From: Massospora cicadina | Taxonomy: Eukaryota > Entomophthoromycota > Entomophthoromycetes > Entomophthorales > Entomophthoraceae | Assembly (NCBI GenBank): GCA_022478985.1 | Contig: JAKSZP010014903.1 | Span: 1-64,000, forward strand | Direction of reading: 5' to 3' | DNA: 64,000 bases | Shown: positions 44,581 to 56,135 of the stretch, one piece after another | How positions within the stretch are numbered: the first letter of the stretch is position 1 | Layout: the number at the start of each line of letters is the position of its first letter | Position numbers and translations under genes: made by a program | The notes under the pieces: model-generated | The model's input: the letters and a program-made list of their open reading frames with translations, nothing else | Database searches by the model: none | What the model was told of the DNA's origin: nothing

Positions 44581-45860
44581 TGGTCTCTTGCGTACAGCCA
44601 AAACAGTACAGCCAGGGAAAAGTCAGAGAGGAATAGAGAAGGTACTCTGTATCTCCGCTATACCAGACGTCCCACCTGAACCCAAATTAGACTATTCAGC
44701 GGAAGTTTCCTTGCACAATGAGTCAGTTTTATATCAGCAGCCAGTTATAGGGTTGAATATTTTGACACAAGTGCAGTCTGTGGCTAAGGCGGAAAAGGGG
44801 TCCCAGATGCAGGTAGAGCCATATGCTTGCAAAATGTTCAACCAAGTAACCCCTAAAAAGTTAGAACCCTTCTCAGATGCACCTTTCTTGCAAGCAGTAA
44901 GCATCGCTCTTCCAGTCAAAACTATTATAAAACAATACCCCAGAATTGATGAAGGGATTTCACGTTTCTTGGAAATAGGGATCCTTTAGATGTCCATGTT
45001 AAAAACAGTTGAGATGCATCTTACTACAAATGTACTTACTGTGACCTGGTTGTAGCTAAGACCCAAGTCCATGCCATCATAGATGCCGGTACCCCATCAA
45101 TATAGTTTCTACCAAATTGGTGGCCAGGTTGTCATTAAAACCGGATGTGGAACACCAGATGGTATACAGCACTTCTGGAGTGGAAAATACAGTCTCTGAG
45201 GGAGCATACAGTGTGCTTCCGCTGAGATTTGGTTCTATTGTCATGGTAGCTCCAGCTATAGTGTTACCAAATAGTAATTACAGTATGTTAATTGGAACTT
45301 CCTTCTTGCAACACTATGGGGCTGTAGTTGATTTGACGGATGAGACTTTTGAAATATTGGGTCAGCAAATCCCAATACACTTCACCTCTAGCGGAATGCA
45401 AAATGATCTGGTGCATATGGGAAATATCAATCTAGCTTATAGTGACGGAGTAATCCCAGTGCGCTACCATCAGTTAAAGGGAAAAACCTGGGCCATTCCT
45501 CAACAGATTTATAGAATATCAGGGTATGCCGCTCAGAGCTGATGGACCTATATCTGTTCCATCTGAGCATCAAGTTATATTGAACAATAACTTGGTGATT
45601 ATAATTCCAGATGGACTCTATGGGGAGGTTATTGGGCCATATCAGCAATCACGGTTTGAGCCTCATGTGGCCCCAGGCATTATATTACCAGGGCAGGGGG
45701 AAATCAAAGTTTTGCTTGCAAATTTACAAATGGTACCACTGCAAATCCGCCGCCACCAAATAGTGGCATATTTACACTTAATCCCCATTGAGGAGGTTCT
45801 TTCAGTTCATGACTTTATGTCATTGGAGGAATTTGGTCTGCCTTTCAAACCATAGCTCAG
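44581..45860 (+). pseudogene. Gag-pol linker, protease and spacer of element F
   Basis: The frame 44588-44989 is a linker of unknown function. The protease region near 45060-45110 reads HAIIDAG where DTG or DSG is expected, and a TAG follows. The frame 45117-45542 carries on with VSEGAYSVLPLRFGSIVMVA, then VLPNSNYSMLIGTSFLQHYG, the typical flap and ILG-type end. The frame 45526-45855 (YGEVIGPYQQSRFEPHVAPG) is the spacer before RT. All are matched in element A (50522-50208 and 51000-50806). Confidence 0.75.
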
Positions 45861-45980
45861 TGTAATGACAGTTGTATCATGTGATAATTAATGGGGATGT
45901 CAGGACCACAGAAGGATAAGGCAATTGCTTTATTTTAGAAATATAAAGAGATTTTTTGTTGTTGACGACCATGATTTAGG

Positions 45981-46835
45981 ATGTGCATGGGGGTGGTTCA
46001 TAGGCTGGATACTGGAGATCATCCTCCCATCAGGTCAAGGCTGATCTGCCAATCAAGGGTGGTGGAAGGAGTGGTAACTGAGGAAATCAACAAGCTATTA
46101 GTGCAAGGGATGCTTGAACCATTGAAGAGTCCATGGGCTTCTCTTGTTCTTATTGTAAAAAGAAGGGCGGTACTAACCATGTAGTAATTGACTACTGGAA
46201 GCTCAACAGCATCACTAAAAAGGACTCATATCCCTTACCACGGATTAATGACGCTTTAGATAGTCTAGCAGGAGCTCAGTTCTTCTCAGCTATGGACCTG
46301 ATCTCAGATTACTGGCAAATTGAGTTGCTACCGGTGGAGCAGGATAAGTGCGCTGTAATCACATCTGAAGGTCTTTTCCAACCAACTCAGATGCCACGAG
46401 GGTTGTTTAATGCCCCAGCTACATTTCAATGGGCGATGGACACTATATCTGGGGACCTAAAGCTATCATGCGTCCTTGTATATCTTGATGACATTAGTGT
46501 TTTCTCCTGAACCTTCTCCAAACATATTGACCATTTAGAAGCAGCATTCCGCCAGCTTGCTGAGGCCAACATCAAGATCAAACCTCAGAAATGCCATTTC
46601 AATAAGGACCATCTGGAGTACCTAGGGTTTATGGTTGATGCCATGGGGCTGAGACCTCAATTAACTAAGGTGGAAGCTATTCAAAAAATGACTCCGCCTA
46701 ATAGCAAGCGGGATATACAGGTATTCTTGGGAATGGTTGGCTATTACCGGCACTTCATCCCTAACTTCAGCTGTATTGGGGGCCCACTATTCAAGTTATC
46801 AAGAAAGGACACTATTTTTTAATGGACGGAAAGGC
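45981..46835 (+). pseudogene. Reverse transcriptase of element F
   Basis: The frames 45981-46184 (HRLDTGDHPPIRSRLI), 46133-46510 (DYWKLNSITKKDSYPLPRIN, FSAMDLISDYWQIELL, GLFQPTQMPRGLFNAPATF and CVLVYLDDISVF) and 46631-46822 (KMTPPNSKRDIQVFLGMVGY) cover fingers, palm and thumb. The catalytic YLDD is intact. One frameshift near 46150 and stops at 46508 and 46822 break it. It is the best preserved RT in the window. Confidence 0.9.
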
Positions 46836-46861
46836 AGCAACGCGCTTTTGATACTCTTCAA

Positions 46862-47270
46862 ATGGCACTGATCAGTGCGCCAGTGTTACGCTATCCTAAA
46901 TTTGAAAAAGAGTTCATCATTCAGATGGATGCGTCCTTTTCCGCTGTGGGGGCAGTCCTATCCCAAAAAGATGAGGAAGGAGAAGAGCACCCCGTAGCAT
47001 ATTGCATTCATAGCTTAAACAGACATGAGCGCAATTATATTGTGACAGAGTGGGAGTGCTTAGTGGTGATCTACGCCTATAAGCAATTTTGGGTGTATTT
47101 GCATGGGGTGAAATTCAAAGTTGTAACAGATCATGCCTTGCTACGCTGGCTACAAAATCTGAAAGAACTGGAAGGGCGTCTGTCCCGATGGGCTCTTAAA
47201 TTGCAGGCATACAATTTTGAAATTCTTCATCAACCCAGAGCAAAACACCAGAATGCCAATTGTTTATTGA
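46862..47270 (+). pseudogene. RNase H of element F
   Basis: Within the frame 46862-47608: PKFEKEFIIQMDASFSAVGA, VAYCIHSLNRHERNYIVTEW, ECLVVIYAYKQFWVYLHGVK and FKVVTDHALLRWLQNLKELE. The catalytic Asp (MDAS), Glu (WECL) and Asp (TDHA) are all present. The frame is open over the whole domain and into the integrase zinc region. Confidence 0.9.
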
Positions 47271-48515
47271 GATTACCCACAACTGCAGTTACGGCGGATC
47301 TGAGTGATGTCATGTTTGATAAGATTCTTAGTGGCAAGTACGATGATGAACCGCCCCCAGTCATTAGGGTATTGGACAGAATAAGGGCCAATACATTCCA
47401 GAAAAATGGGGAATTGTATAAGCGGATAGGGGACACTACCATGAATATCCTAAGACCTTCCGCCCAACCAACTATTACTATGAGCGCACATCAAGCGGTT
47501 GGACATGGTGGAGTATGGAAGACCATGGAATTATTGTGGCCTCAGTATTACTGGGAAAGCAAGAATTTTGATGTATTTGATACTATCTCCTCCTGTCACC
47601 AGTGCTAAGTGGAAATGCCGTTCTACCAACAGACTTCATACCAGTTAGTGAAGCCGCACTTCACCTGGCACGCCATTTCATCTGATGTTGTGGGTCCCTT
47701 GTCAACAGGGGCAAACTGATAAATAGATCCTGGTAGCAATTGACCACCTGACCAGGTGGGTTGAGATGCGACCAATATGCGATTTGGGGGCATTAACGGT
47801 GGCTAAGTTTGTTATGGAGTGTATAATTTAGCAACACAGTTGTCCCCAGTTCATCCTTACTGATAACGGAACTAACTTCAATTCACACATTCTTCCAAAG
47901 CTTAAAGATCTAATACCCACTGAGGGGTTTTGACAACCCCATACCACCCCAAATTGAATGGAATGGTGGAGCAGGTCAATGGGACTTTAGTGAACATACT
48001 CTGTAAATTAGTAGCGGATTGACCCTCAGATTGGAGCTCCCTTTTGTCCACCGCTGTTTTTGCTTATAATATTAGTTATCATTTGGCCACAGGGAAGAGT
48101 CCCTTTCAAATACTATACGGCTGACACCCTGCCCTTCCAGCGCTGTTATACTCCTGTGTAGAAGATACTGGCGGAATGGATCCCCAACGATATTTGATGA
48201 TTCTAAGCTGACACCTTAATAAGATTGCAAACTGAAGCATACTCGTTCAGCTTAGCCAAGAAGATTAAGACTCAAGCTGATGATCAGGCATGGCATAGCT
48301 AGTTAGCACAGTTCAAAGATGAAGACATGGTCCTATTCCACAATCAACACAGTTTGGATGGAAACAAAAGTTGGCCAGTATCTTGATTGAGCCATTCAAA
48401 GTTAATGAGAAGAACAGGGTGGATGCATATACTATCAAGGACCCTGCTGCCGGTTGGATCATCAACAGAGTGCATGTGTAGTTCCTCCAGGTGTATAAGC
48501 AATAGGAGTCTTATC
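47271..48515 (+). pseudogene. Integrase of element F
   Basis: The zinc region at 47480-47605 shows SAHQAVGHGGVWKTMELLW and ISSCHQC (HHCC complete, then a stop). The core in broken frames has SSDVVGPLSTGAN (first Asp), FILTDNGTNFNSHILPKL (second Asp) and [12 protein letters not shown] (Glu). The C-terminal part reaches about 48500 (RVHV, then a stop), just before the purine tract. All catalytic residues can be read, but at least five lesions interrupt them. Confidence 0.85.
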
Positions 48516-48536
48516 ATCCAGTCAGAGGGGAGGTAA

Positions 48537-49034
48537 TGTCATGATTCTGATATGACTGGACAATACGCCCTAAGTCATTATTTTGGAATGGGTAGGATCC
48601 GCCAAGTTTAATATGAGTAATAATTATTTGAGCACCTCAAGATGAGGCAATATTGGGTTATTGGGAAATCTCCTTGAATAGGCAATTGTGAAATTAACGA
48701 ATGAAGAATTTATGGAGCCAATGTGATATGGAAAAATTAAATTACTAAGCCATGGAAGCAGTAACATCCAAGTTGCTACAATATAGGTGAGATGAGATGA
48801 TTAAGAAGAGGGTAGGTTGTTTGTAGTTGGAGGTTAGTGGAACAGCGAGAATCTGCTGTATTAAATATATTAAATAAAGAAGAGTTGTGGGAGATAGTAC
48901 TCCATATTATTTTAAGGTTCTTCTATTATTTCCAGGGCAACGATTATCACATCATTGGTCCTAATTGCTCAGTGGGTTGAACCCTGTGCCAAAAACCCTT
49001 CAGCTATCTCTCATATACCGCCAATTTTATAACA
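48537..49034 (+). repeat. 3' LTR of element F
   Basis: 498 bp, starting TGTC directly after the purine tract and ending TTTTATAACA before CTGCT. Confidence 0.9.
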
Positions 49035-49259
49035 CTGCTTATATGCTTAAATCACCGCTAAGCATTCCCGCTCAGTTATGGTGTAATTTCATTCATGGCA
49101 ATTCAAGATATGACTGCAGTATGCCACTGGGTGCTCCTCCCCCTCATCTTCCTTCTGAGACAGGACTTCCCCAACAGCGGAAAGTGATGCATCTGTCTGT
49201 AAGATAAATTCCTTATCAAAATTAGGGTAGCGCAACATGAGCGCACTAATTAGCGCCAT

Positions 49260-50530
49260 TTGAAGTGTATCAAAGGCGCATTAGCACCATTCAAACCATT
49301 CAAACATGGCATCCTTCTTTAGTAGCTTTAAAAGCGGACCTACAATGCAACTAAATTGGGTATAAAGCGTCAGTAATAACCCGCCATTCCTTTAAACACC
49401 TGAATGTCCTACTTACTGGCTGTCTTAATCATCTTCTGGATAGCCTCCGCCTTGGCTGGTTGGGGTCTCAGCTCAGTTGCATCCACCACAAAACTGAGGT
49501 AATCCAGCTGATCCTTGAAGAAGTGACATTTCCAGGGCTAGATCTAGATATTGGCCTCAGCCAGTCAGTGAACTACCTCTTCCAAATGGGTGAGGTGCTC
49601 AGTGAATGTGCGAGAGAAGATGTTAATATTGGCAAGATACACAATTACGCACAACATCTTTGGATCGCCCAGAATGGTGTCAATTGCTCGTTGGAACGTA
49701 GCTGAGGCATTGCACAGCCCTTGCAGCATATGAGTTGGTTGGAAAAGCCCTTTGGATTTGATTACAGTGAGTCTTTCTTGTTTCGCCATGGGCAACTCAA
49801 TTTGCCAGTAAAGAATATAAAATCCATTGCAGAGAAATAACAAGCTCCTCTCAACCAGTCCAAAGAATCATCGATTTGCGGTAGAGGGTATGAGTCTTTT
49901 TTGGTGATACTATTGAGCTTCTGGTAGTCAATTACTATGCAGTTAGTGCCATCCTTCTTTTTTACAATCAGAACAGGCGAAGCCCAGTACTCTTAGATGT
50001 TTCAAGCATTCCTGGATCTATCAGCTTGTCAATCTCCTTAGTGACGACTTCTTCAGCTGCCCTTGATTGGCGGATTGGCTGAGACCTGATAGGGGGATGA
50101 TCCCCAGTGTCCAGCCAATGAAAAAACCCATGAGCGCACCCTAAATCATGATCATCGACAGCAAAAATCTCCTTGTATTTTTGAAATAAAGCTTCTGCCC
50201 AATCCTTCTAATCTTCTGGTAGCCCCATTAAATTCTCCCGCGGTACAACTGCCATTACACTGAGGTGCAGTTTGATGGTCAGACCAAATTTATCCAGAGA
50301 TCCAAACTCATGAACCCAGTTGACCTCCCCAACTGGGTTAAAATGTAAATATGCTACAATCTGGTGCTGGCAGATTTGAATTAGTACATTCTGAAGATTT
50401 GCTACCAAAACCTTGATCTCCCCATAGCATGGAAGTATGATGCCTGGAGCCACGTGGGGCTCAGACTGTGATTGCTGATAAGGCCCAATGATCTCCCCAT
50501 AGAGCCCAGCAGGCACTTCCACCTCTAACT
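49260..50530 (-). pseudogene. Reverse transcriptase and spacer of element A
   Basis: The minus frame 50522-50208 is the spacer (YGEIIGPYQQSQSEPHVAPG), matching element F 45600 on. RT follows in broken frames from about 50170. The frame 49843-49565 has GLFQPTHMLQGLCNASATFQ and VIVYLANINIFSRTF, where YLDD is replaced by YLAN. The connection region down to 49260 is also frameshifted. More decayed than element F, as expected for the older host of that insertion. Confidence 0.8.
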
Positions 50531-50759
50531 TAGTTTTTATTATTACTTGGTGTCCAGAGGGTATAGAGATAGCCCCAGCGGCTCTAAGCGGTAGCCCTTG
50601 GTATTCATATATCTGATGGGGAAGGGCCCAAGTCTTGGCTTTTAGCTAATGATAACGCACAGGAATCACCTTATCACGTAGGCAAGGTTGATATGTCCCA
50701 TATGCACTAAGCCCTTTGGCACTCCACTGGAGGTAAGTAAATTGGGATCTGGTGTCCCA

Positions 50760-51060
50760 AAATTGTGAAGGTCTCTTCCATCATGTCAATGACAGCCCCA
50801 TAGTGTCACATAAAGGCAGTTTCAATCAACAGATCATAATTGCTATCTGGTAATACTACCGCTAGAGCCACAACAACAATATATCCAAACTGCAAGGGAA
50901 GCATGCTGTACGCTCCTTCAGAGACCATGGTTTCTGCTCCAGCGGTCCCATACACCATCCAATGGTATATATCAGGGTTTAAAGTCAACTTCGCTACCAA
51001 CTTAGTGGAGAAAATGTCAACGGGAGCGTCTGTATCAACTATAGCTTGTACTCAGGTTTT
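50760..51060 (-). pseudogene. Aspartic protease of element A
   Basis: The minus strand near 51045-51020 reads AIVDTDAP, an altered active site (normally DTGA or DSGA). The frame 51000-50806 continues with GAYSMLPLQFGYIVVVALAV and LPDSNYDLLIETAF, as in F. The Gly of the active site is replaced by Asp. Confidence 0.75.
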
Positions 51061-51554
51061 GTCTACCACAATGTCACAGTAAGTGCACTCCAATTAAGAT
51101 GAATGTTGGCTATTTACTATGAGCACATTTAGCGGTTCACGTTTTCCCAGGATACTTATAATACCTGCACCAACTTTAGGGTACCCTGTTACAATAGCGT
51201 CCACTGGAAGGGCGACCTCTACTCCTCTCAGGGACAATGCATCTGCAAACGGTTACCAGCTGGTCTGACTGACTTTGGTCAAACATCTGACAAGCATAAG
51301 GCTTCGGTCACTCCAGAGACCCCCTTTCCGCCATTTCTTTGGCTTGTACTTGAGTAAACACATTTACTACCCCAACCAGCTGTTGATAGAGGAATGTATC
51401 GTCATACTGGGAGGCTTCTGCTGCAATTAATGCATTAGATTCAGGTGGGACGTTTGAATTTGAGATAGCAGAGGTAGAGAGTCCCGTCTCTACTCTGCTC
51501 TGACTTTTCCCTGATAAAATTGATCCTGCTTTATGTAAGGGATCTGTCTATTGG

Positions 51555-52516
51555 GCACTATTGTCCCATGTGCCCAGGGCAACCGCAATTAAAACAACTT
51601 ACTCCGTAGGTCCCGCATCTATGCTTAATTTAAGTTGGCCCACGAGGAAGGTTGACCTGAAAACTGATCAGCATAAACAGGCCCAAGTTGGTAGAACGCC
51701 TGTTGCTGATCAGCATATTTAGGGCCAAAGCGGTAGTTGGCCAGTTGTTGATTGGCAGTTATGGAGAAGACGTTGAACTGCGGTAAGTAACTTGGCTGAA
51801 TCTGCACCAAATGGTTGATTTCCCCACATGATTAGGGTTAACAACAGCGACAGTGTGAATCTGCTTGATATTGGGTGGAGGGAAAGTTACAGCTAAGTGA
51901 CGTACAAACTGAGCAAGTTTAAGAAGAGGTACGTTATCCTCCAACAATGGGGCCATGGCATTGTAAAGCTCAGGGTATGGTTTCACTGCAGAGGACATTG
52001 CAATGCACAAGTTGACTTCAGATAAAGTCCCTGCCCCAATCAATACATGAGCTTCCACCGTGAATCACTCATAAAAGGCAGTGAGGGTCTCATTTTGCTA
52101 AAACCTGATGGTCAAGAACTTGGCCCTCCACTGGGACATCTCTGCAGTTCCACCAAACAACCACAGCACCATCTCCTTGACTTCTTGGTATGTAATGGAA
52201 CTGCCTAAAAGGTAACAGAAGACTTGATCAGTGCTCCCAACATCCAAGGTGAAGATCAACATTTTTGCCCTCTGCCAATCTAAGGTTCCTTTCATCACAA
52301 ACTCAAATCACTTAAAAAAACCCATGAATATTTCCTTTGCGATCAAATGGAGGCAGCTTATCACTGAAAGCCTCCTGGAGCAGCCCATCTTGTCTTTTGA
52401 GCACAGCGTTTAATGTATATTTCAACTCTATGTATGCAACGGGCCCAGTATGTTGTGCAGATTCCTTATCAAAGCAACCTGGATGCGACATAGCCAGCGA
52501 CTGGGTTTTTATCATA
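51555..52516 (-). pseudogene. Gag of element A
   Basis: First ATG 52516 (MIKTQSLAMSHPGCFDKESA), aligned with gag of element F. Broken frames contain LDVGSTDQVFCYLLGSSITY, MVLWLFGGTAEMSQWRAKFL and VKPYPELYNAMAPLLEDNVP. The zinc knuckle at 51596-51555 (CFNCGCPGHMGQ, stop, C) has a TAG just before its last Cys. The linker to protease lies below 51555. Confidence 0.75.
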
Positions 52517-52554
52517 TTGTAATTGATCAATGGGCCCCCTGTAGTGAGCACCAC

Positions 52555-53168
52555 TGTTGTAAATTCGGCGATATCCTAAAAATCCACTGATGGGTTTTCA
52601 CGCAGGGTTACACCCACTGAGCAATTAGAATAAACAATATGAAGATTGTTGGTTCCTTGGAACACTTGTAAACAATTAATTATAGTAAAAAGAGAGCAAT
52701 TTCCCTAACAACTCTTCTTTTATTATAAATTAATAATCTCAGCGGATCTCTTCTAATCCACCCTCTCTTACTTCTTTCCTTCTCAACTCTAAAAACCCTC
52801 CCTCTCCTCAATCCTCTTGTATCACTGATATCTCAGTGACCTTGGTCAGTACTGACCCCTTTGCTTAGTTTATTTGTTCTGCCATATTTTCATTGGTTTC
52901 AGCTTATTGTTCTCCAACTCTTTATTGCCTGATTTGAGGCAATCTAAATTATCTTCATCAAATGTTGACATCACCTTATTGCCCTATTTTTGAAGGCAAT
53001 CCAATAATTACCCATTATAACCCAATAGCACCTCATCCTAAGGCAATTGAATACTTGTAGCTCCAAAACATTCTTGGCAGATTCTGCCATTGATTCTTTG
53101 GCAGAATTTCTCCAATGATCTTTTGGTCATAATTGTGGCTTGTCATCCAGTTATATAGATTCATGACA
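52555..53168 (-). repeat. 5' LTR of element A
   Basis: 614 bp. On the minus strand it starts TGTCATGAATC (53168) and ends ACAACA (52555), followed by the primer-site string GTGGTGCTCACTACAGGG. It pairs with 30355-30969. Confidence 0.9.
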
Positions 53169-53173
53169 ATCAG

Positions 53174-54220
53174 CATGATAGCACTTGCACATGGATTGCC
53201 TAAATGGGAGTAACTAGTGCTATTGAGAGGAACAGCTGACATCCCAATTAGGGAGTCATTTTCATCAGCTGTATGATGAAAAAATGATTAAGCTGGATTA
53301 AAAATAATTTTCCGCCTATGGAAAATTCTGTATGTTAGTACATGTAATCAGCATTATAGCACTTGCTCATGGATTACCCAAATGGGAGTAGCTAGTGCTA
53401 TTGAGAGGGCCAGTTAACATCCCAATTAGGGAGTTGTTTCCATCAGCTGTATGACAAAAACATATTTGAGCTGGTCCTAAAATAATTTTTGTATATCAAT
53501 ATTCATAAATGGCACGATAGCACTTGCACATGAACCACCCAAATAGAGTACCTAGTGCTATTGAGATGCCTGCCACCATCCTGAATAAGGGTACATCCTT
53601 TTTTAAATTGACCCAAAATTTTACAAGATTTTTATTTGTCAGTAGTATTATAAAAATTCTTTTTGAGTTGATTTAGGAACAATTTTGCACGCTCATTGTT
53701 GTGATTTTTATCCCTGAAATCCTCCCAAATATGAGAGTATTTTGCTTTAATAAACCTAGCAATAGGTCATAGTCATATCAGTTTAAGGGCCAATTCGAGA
53801 TGGAAAATAATCTTTAAGATTGCGTGCTCAAATGTGACCAGGAGATGCCCTAGAGGTATAAATACCAGCGCCTGACCTAATGAATATGGATCAAATAATT
53901 TAGTATAATAAAGATTTAATCTATTTAATCTTCCTTATGGACTCTATCTTAATTCCCTTTTGGAGAGTGTTGGCAAGCTGGATCCTCAGAATCCACAGTT
54001 TGTACCTTTGCTTGCCTCAAGAGAAGTTCCCAAATACAAAAGGAAAATTGAGCCCAAAATTGACCAGAAGAGTCGGGCTATTTGAATTCACCTATTTAGT
54101 TTCCAAAATGGTCAAAATACCGTAAGCCACAAGCAAAATTGAGGATCAATTGGCCAAACTTCGTCCTGATTAAGTGTGCAGAATTTAATTTATCAAGCGA
54201 GCTATCCTTGGATTTTCACA
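53174..54220 (+). repeat. 5' LTR of element B1, right piece, with internal tandem repeats
   Basis: Contains three units of about 170 bp (starting near 53174, 53345 and 53510), each with ATAGCACTTGC and CTAGTGCTATTGAGA. The core promoter block TAGAGGTATAAATAC is at 53851. It ends TTTTCACA before the primer-site-like ACTAGTGCTCATT. The third unit has lost its end. Confidence 0.75.
53857..53864 (+). promoter_or_regulatory. TATA box of the B-family LTR (B1 5' LTR)
   Basis: TATAAATA within the strictly kept phrase AGATGCCCTAGAGGTATAAA. The same phrase recurs in the B1 3' LTR (TATA at 57924-57931) and the B3 LTR (58802-58809). A core promoter driving the retrotransposon RNA is the natural reading. 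Confidence 0.7.
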
Positions 54221-54467
54221 ACTAGTGCTCATTAAAAATTTGTGAAACTATCTAAAATGGATTTTCACAACCAGTTTCAGGAAGGTTCAGTCAGATGAGA
54301 AAACAACAACAAGATGGAAACCAGAAATAAGAAATCTCAGATTAATTTAATACCAGGCGCTAAGGCTCTGAAGTGGGTACCTCCTACTCCCTGGATCATA
54401 TCACAGTGGAGAGAGCTCATGCAGATACAACAAGCCAAATGATCTTACATCTGAAAGCGTAAAAGCT

Positions 54468-55740
54468 ATGCTGGAAATCCTATATCAGGGTTTTAGGATT
54501 GGTACTTCACAAATTGATCCATCCTTCAGCCTGTTCTACTACCTTAAGGATCAGGCGCTCAAGATGGAGATATGCGTTAAGTACCACAATGCAGCCGTGA
54601 CATTTCTTGTCAAACGTCTCACTGACAGTCAAGCAACTAACAAATTCATGGTTAACTTTGTTCAACCCTCAATTAAGCATACCCAGCAAATCATTTCCAG
54701 ACAAAATCTGGAAATCACAGAAATCTACCATGTGAAATGGGAGGAACAATCTTCATAAAATGTGCTACTGGACAAATTATATTTCAGCTTTACTGAAGTC
54801 CAAAAAGCAATTGTGGATAATATGGGACTTGTCAATGAAGCTCATGGGAGATTAAACATACTTTAGGAGCTATTGAACGAAGGAGTCCTAAAGATAGCTG
54901 CAGAAGTTCTTGATTACCATGGGCTATCACATGAATGGGTACAAAACATGATTACCCGCTGTCAAAAACCGGAAACATATTATGATTACCTATTATTTCA
55001 GTGGAATAACTCACCTTACATGCCACTTTGGTCTTAAGAAATCACCTGGATATAATTTCAAAACATGTGAACTTGAGAATTTTGTTTGGGCTGAACTGGA
55101 TAATGTGAACAAAAGCATCACAGACCTTGCAGCATCAACAGCTTTCCCAAATAGGGATGAGGATGATGCCTTGATCAAAGATGAATTCCCAAAAATTTGG
55201 ACTGTTATGGCAAGATTTCAGGCCAGAGATACTGAAATTACTCAGGAGAATTGGAAACTTAAAAAACAATTAGTAAGTGCAAATTCCCAAATAGACAATA
55301 TACTCAAAGATATTAAAATTATTCAAGCTTTATTCAAAGAGAAGTGTGACAACCTTAAAAAGGATTCAAATCCCTCAAACAGCAAAGCTGCCAGTGCTCA
55401 CCCAGCCATGAAAAAAGAGAACTGGGAAAAAGCTCTGCTCATTTGGCTAAAAAACAGTTTCTAAAAACAACTAAGGGCAAAATTCAAGCATCAGAATCCA
55501 GTAGTTCAGAGCAATATCATGAAATAGAATCAATAGAAATCAACACCAATGCGGAAACTGATATTTTGAAAATCTGTTCTATGCCTAGAGTTCTGGCATC
55601 AATCCCAACTCCAGATACTCCTCAACAGAAAAGAGGGCCAATTATGAATGACAATACACCAAGACGTTCAAGAAGAGGCTGTTCCCACAGTTTTGACAAC
55701 CCTAACTGGCCCAAGCCTATTTCTAAGAAGGCTAAATAAA
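54468..55740 (+). pseudogene. Gag-like protein of element B1
   Basis: The frames 54468-54758 (MLEILYQGFRIGTSQIDPSF, ending VKWEEQSS), 54982-55464 (with DELPK-like acidic and coiled-coil-type stretches such as EITQENWKLKKQLVSANSQI) and 55443-55739 align with B3 at 59411-60700. The middle part looks coiled-coil. B1 stops before the capsid-like part that B3 has at 60650-60890. After 55740 there is only AT-rich and repeat sequence, so everything downstream has been lost. Confidence 0.65.
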
Positions 55741-55754
55741 CTGGCTGATCAAAA

Positions 55755-56135
55755 AGAAAAAAAGAAAAAAAAACACTTAAAATATTAGCATTGCAATATA
55801 AATAAAACATAGTAAAATAAGAAAAAAGTATATAAAGAATAATATTAATAAAATACTAATAAAAAAGGTATATAAATAAAATAACAAAAAATATATATCA
55901 CATCTAATTGATACTTTAATTTGCACTTGGGGATGGGGAGAGGATCCAACTCCAGAGTCATCAGCAGTTCAGGCCAAAATTAACAATAAGAGGATCAACT
56001 CCAGATTCATCAGCTGTTTGGGCCGAAATTAACAATAAAAGGATTTAACTCCAGATTTGTCAGCTGTTCAAGCTAAATTAACATTAAGAGGATTCAACTC
56101 CAGATTCATTGGCTGGTTGGACCAAAATTAACAGA
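55755..56135. repeat. A-rich run and 50-bp tandem repeat in element B1
   Basis: 55755-55900 is A/T-rich. From about 55940 to 56130 four units of roughly 50 bp each have a version of AGGATCCAACTCCAGATTCA and CCAAAATTAACA. They replace pol in this derivative and lie just before the 3' purine tract. Confidence 0.75.

Larger units (their letters stand above)
43119..49034 (+). mobile_element. Element F: complete Ty3/gypsy retrotransposon inserted in element A
   Basis: Both LTRs are 498 bp (43119-43616 and 48537-49034), start TGTC and end TTTTATAACA. The target duplication CTGCT is at 43114-43118 and 49035-49039. The primer-site string TGGTGCTCACTACAGG is at 43618 and a purine tract (AGAGGGGAGGTAA) precedes the 3' LTR. 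Gag, protease, RT, RNase H and integrase follow in the usual order. Unlike A and C, there is no room for an antisense frame between integrase and the 3' LTR. Stops and frameshifts are fewer than in A. Length is 5916 bp. Confidence 0.95.
42935..49260 (-). pseudogene. RNase H of element A, split by element F
   Basis: The left piece 43113-42935 reads MHVVKFKVITDHASLHWLKN on the minus strand. The right piece (about 49250-49040) gives the residues before it, ending at an AYKQ-like position. Element F with duplication CTGCT separates them. Joining the pieces restores the order seen in element F at 47000-47200. An in-frame stop remains near the join. Confidence 0.75.
30355..53168 (-). mobile_element. 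Element A: minus-strand Ty3/gypsy retrotransposon split by elements C, D and F
   Basis: 3' LTR 30355-30969 and 5' LTR 52555-53168 (minus orientation). The target duplication ATCAG is at 30350-30354 and 53169-53173. A purine tract (CAAGGGGGGATAA, minus strand) adjoins the 3' LTR, and the primer-site string TGGTGCTCACTACA adjoins the 5' LTR. Joining the B1 flanks reproduces the uninterrupted sequence still present at about 56675-56710. Removing C, D and F with their duplications leaves about 7.5 kb: gag, protease, RT, RNase H, integrase and an antisense reading frame. All genes are broken. Confidence 0.9.

Noticed and set aside
54982..55464. A 160-codon frame considered as a separate coiled-coil gene.
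   Set aside because: It aligns with the middle of B3 gag at 59968-60315, so it is part of a decayed gag.
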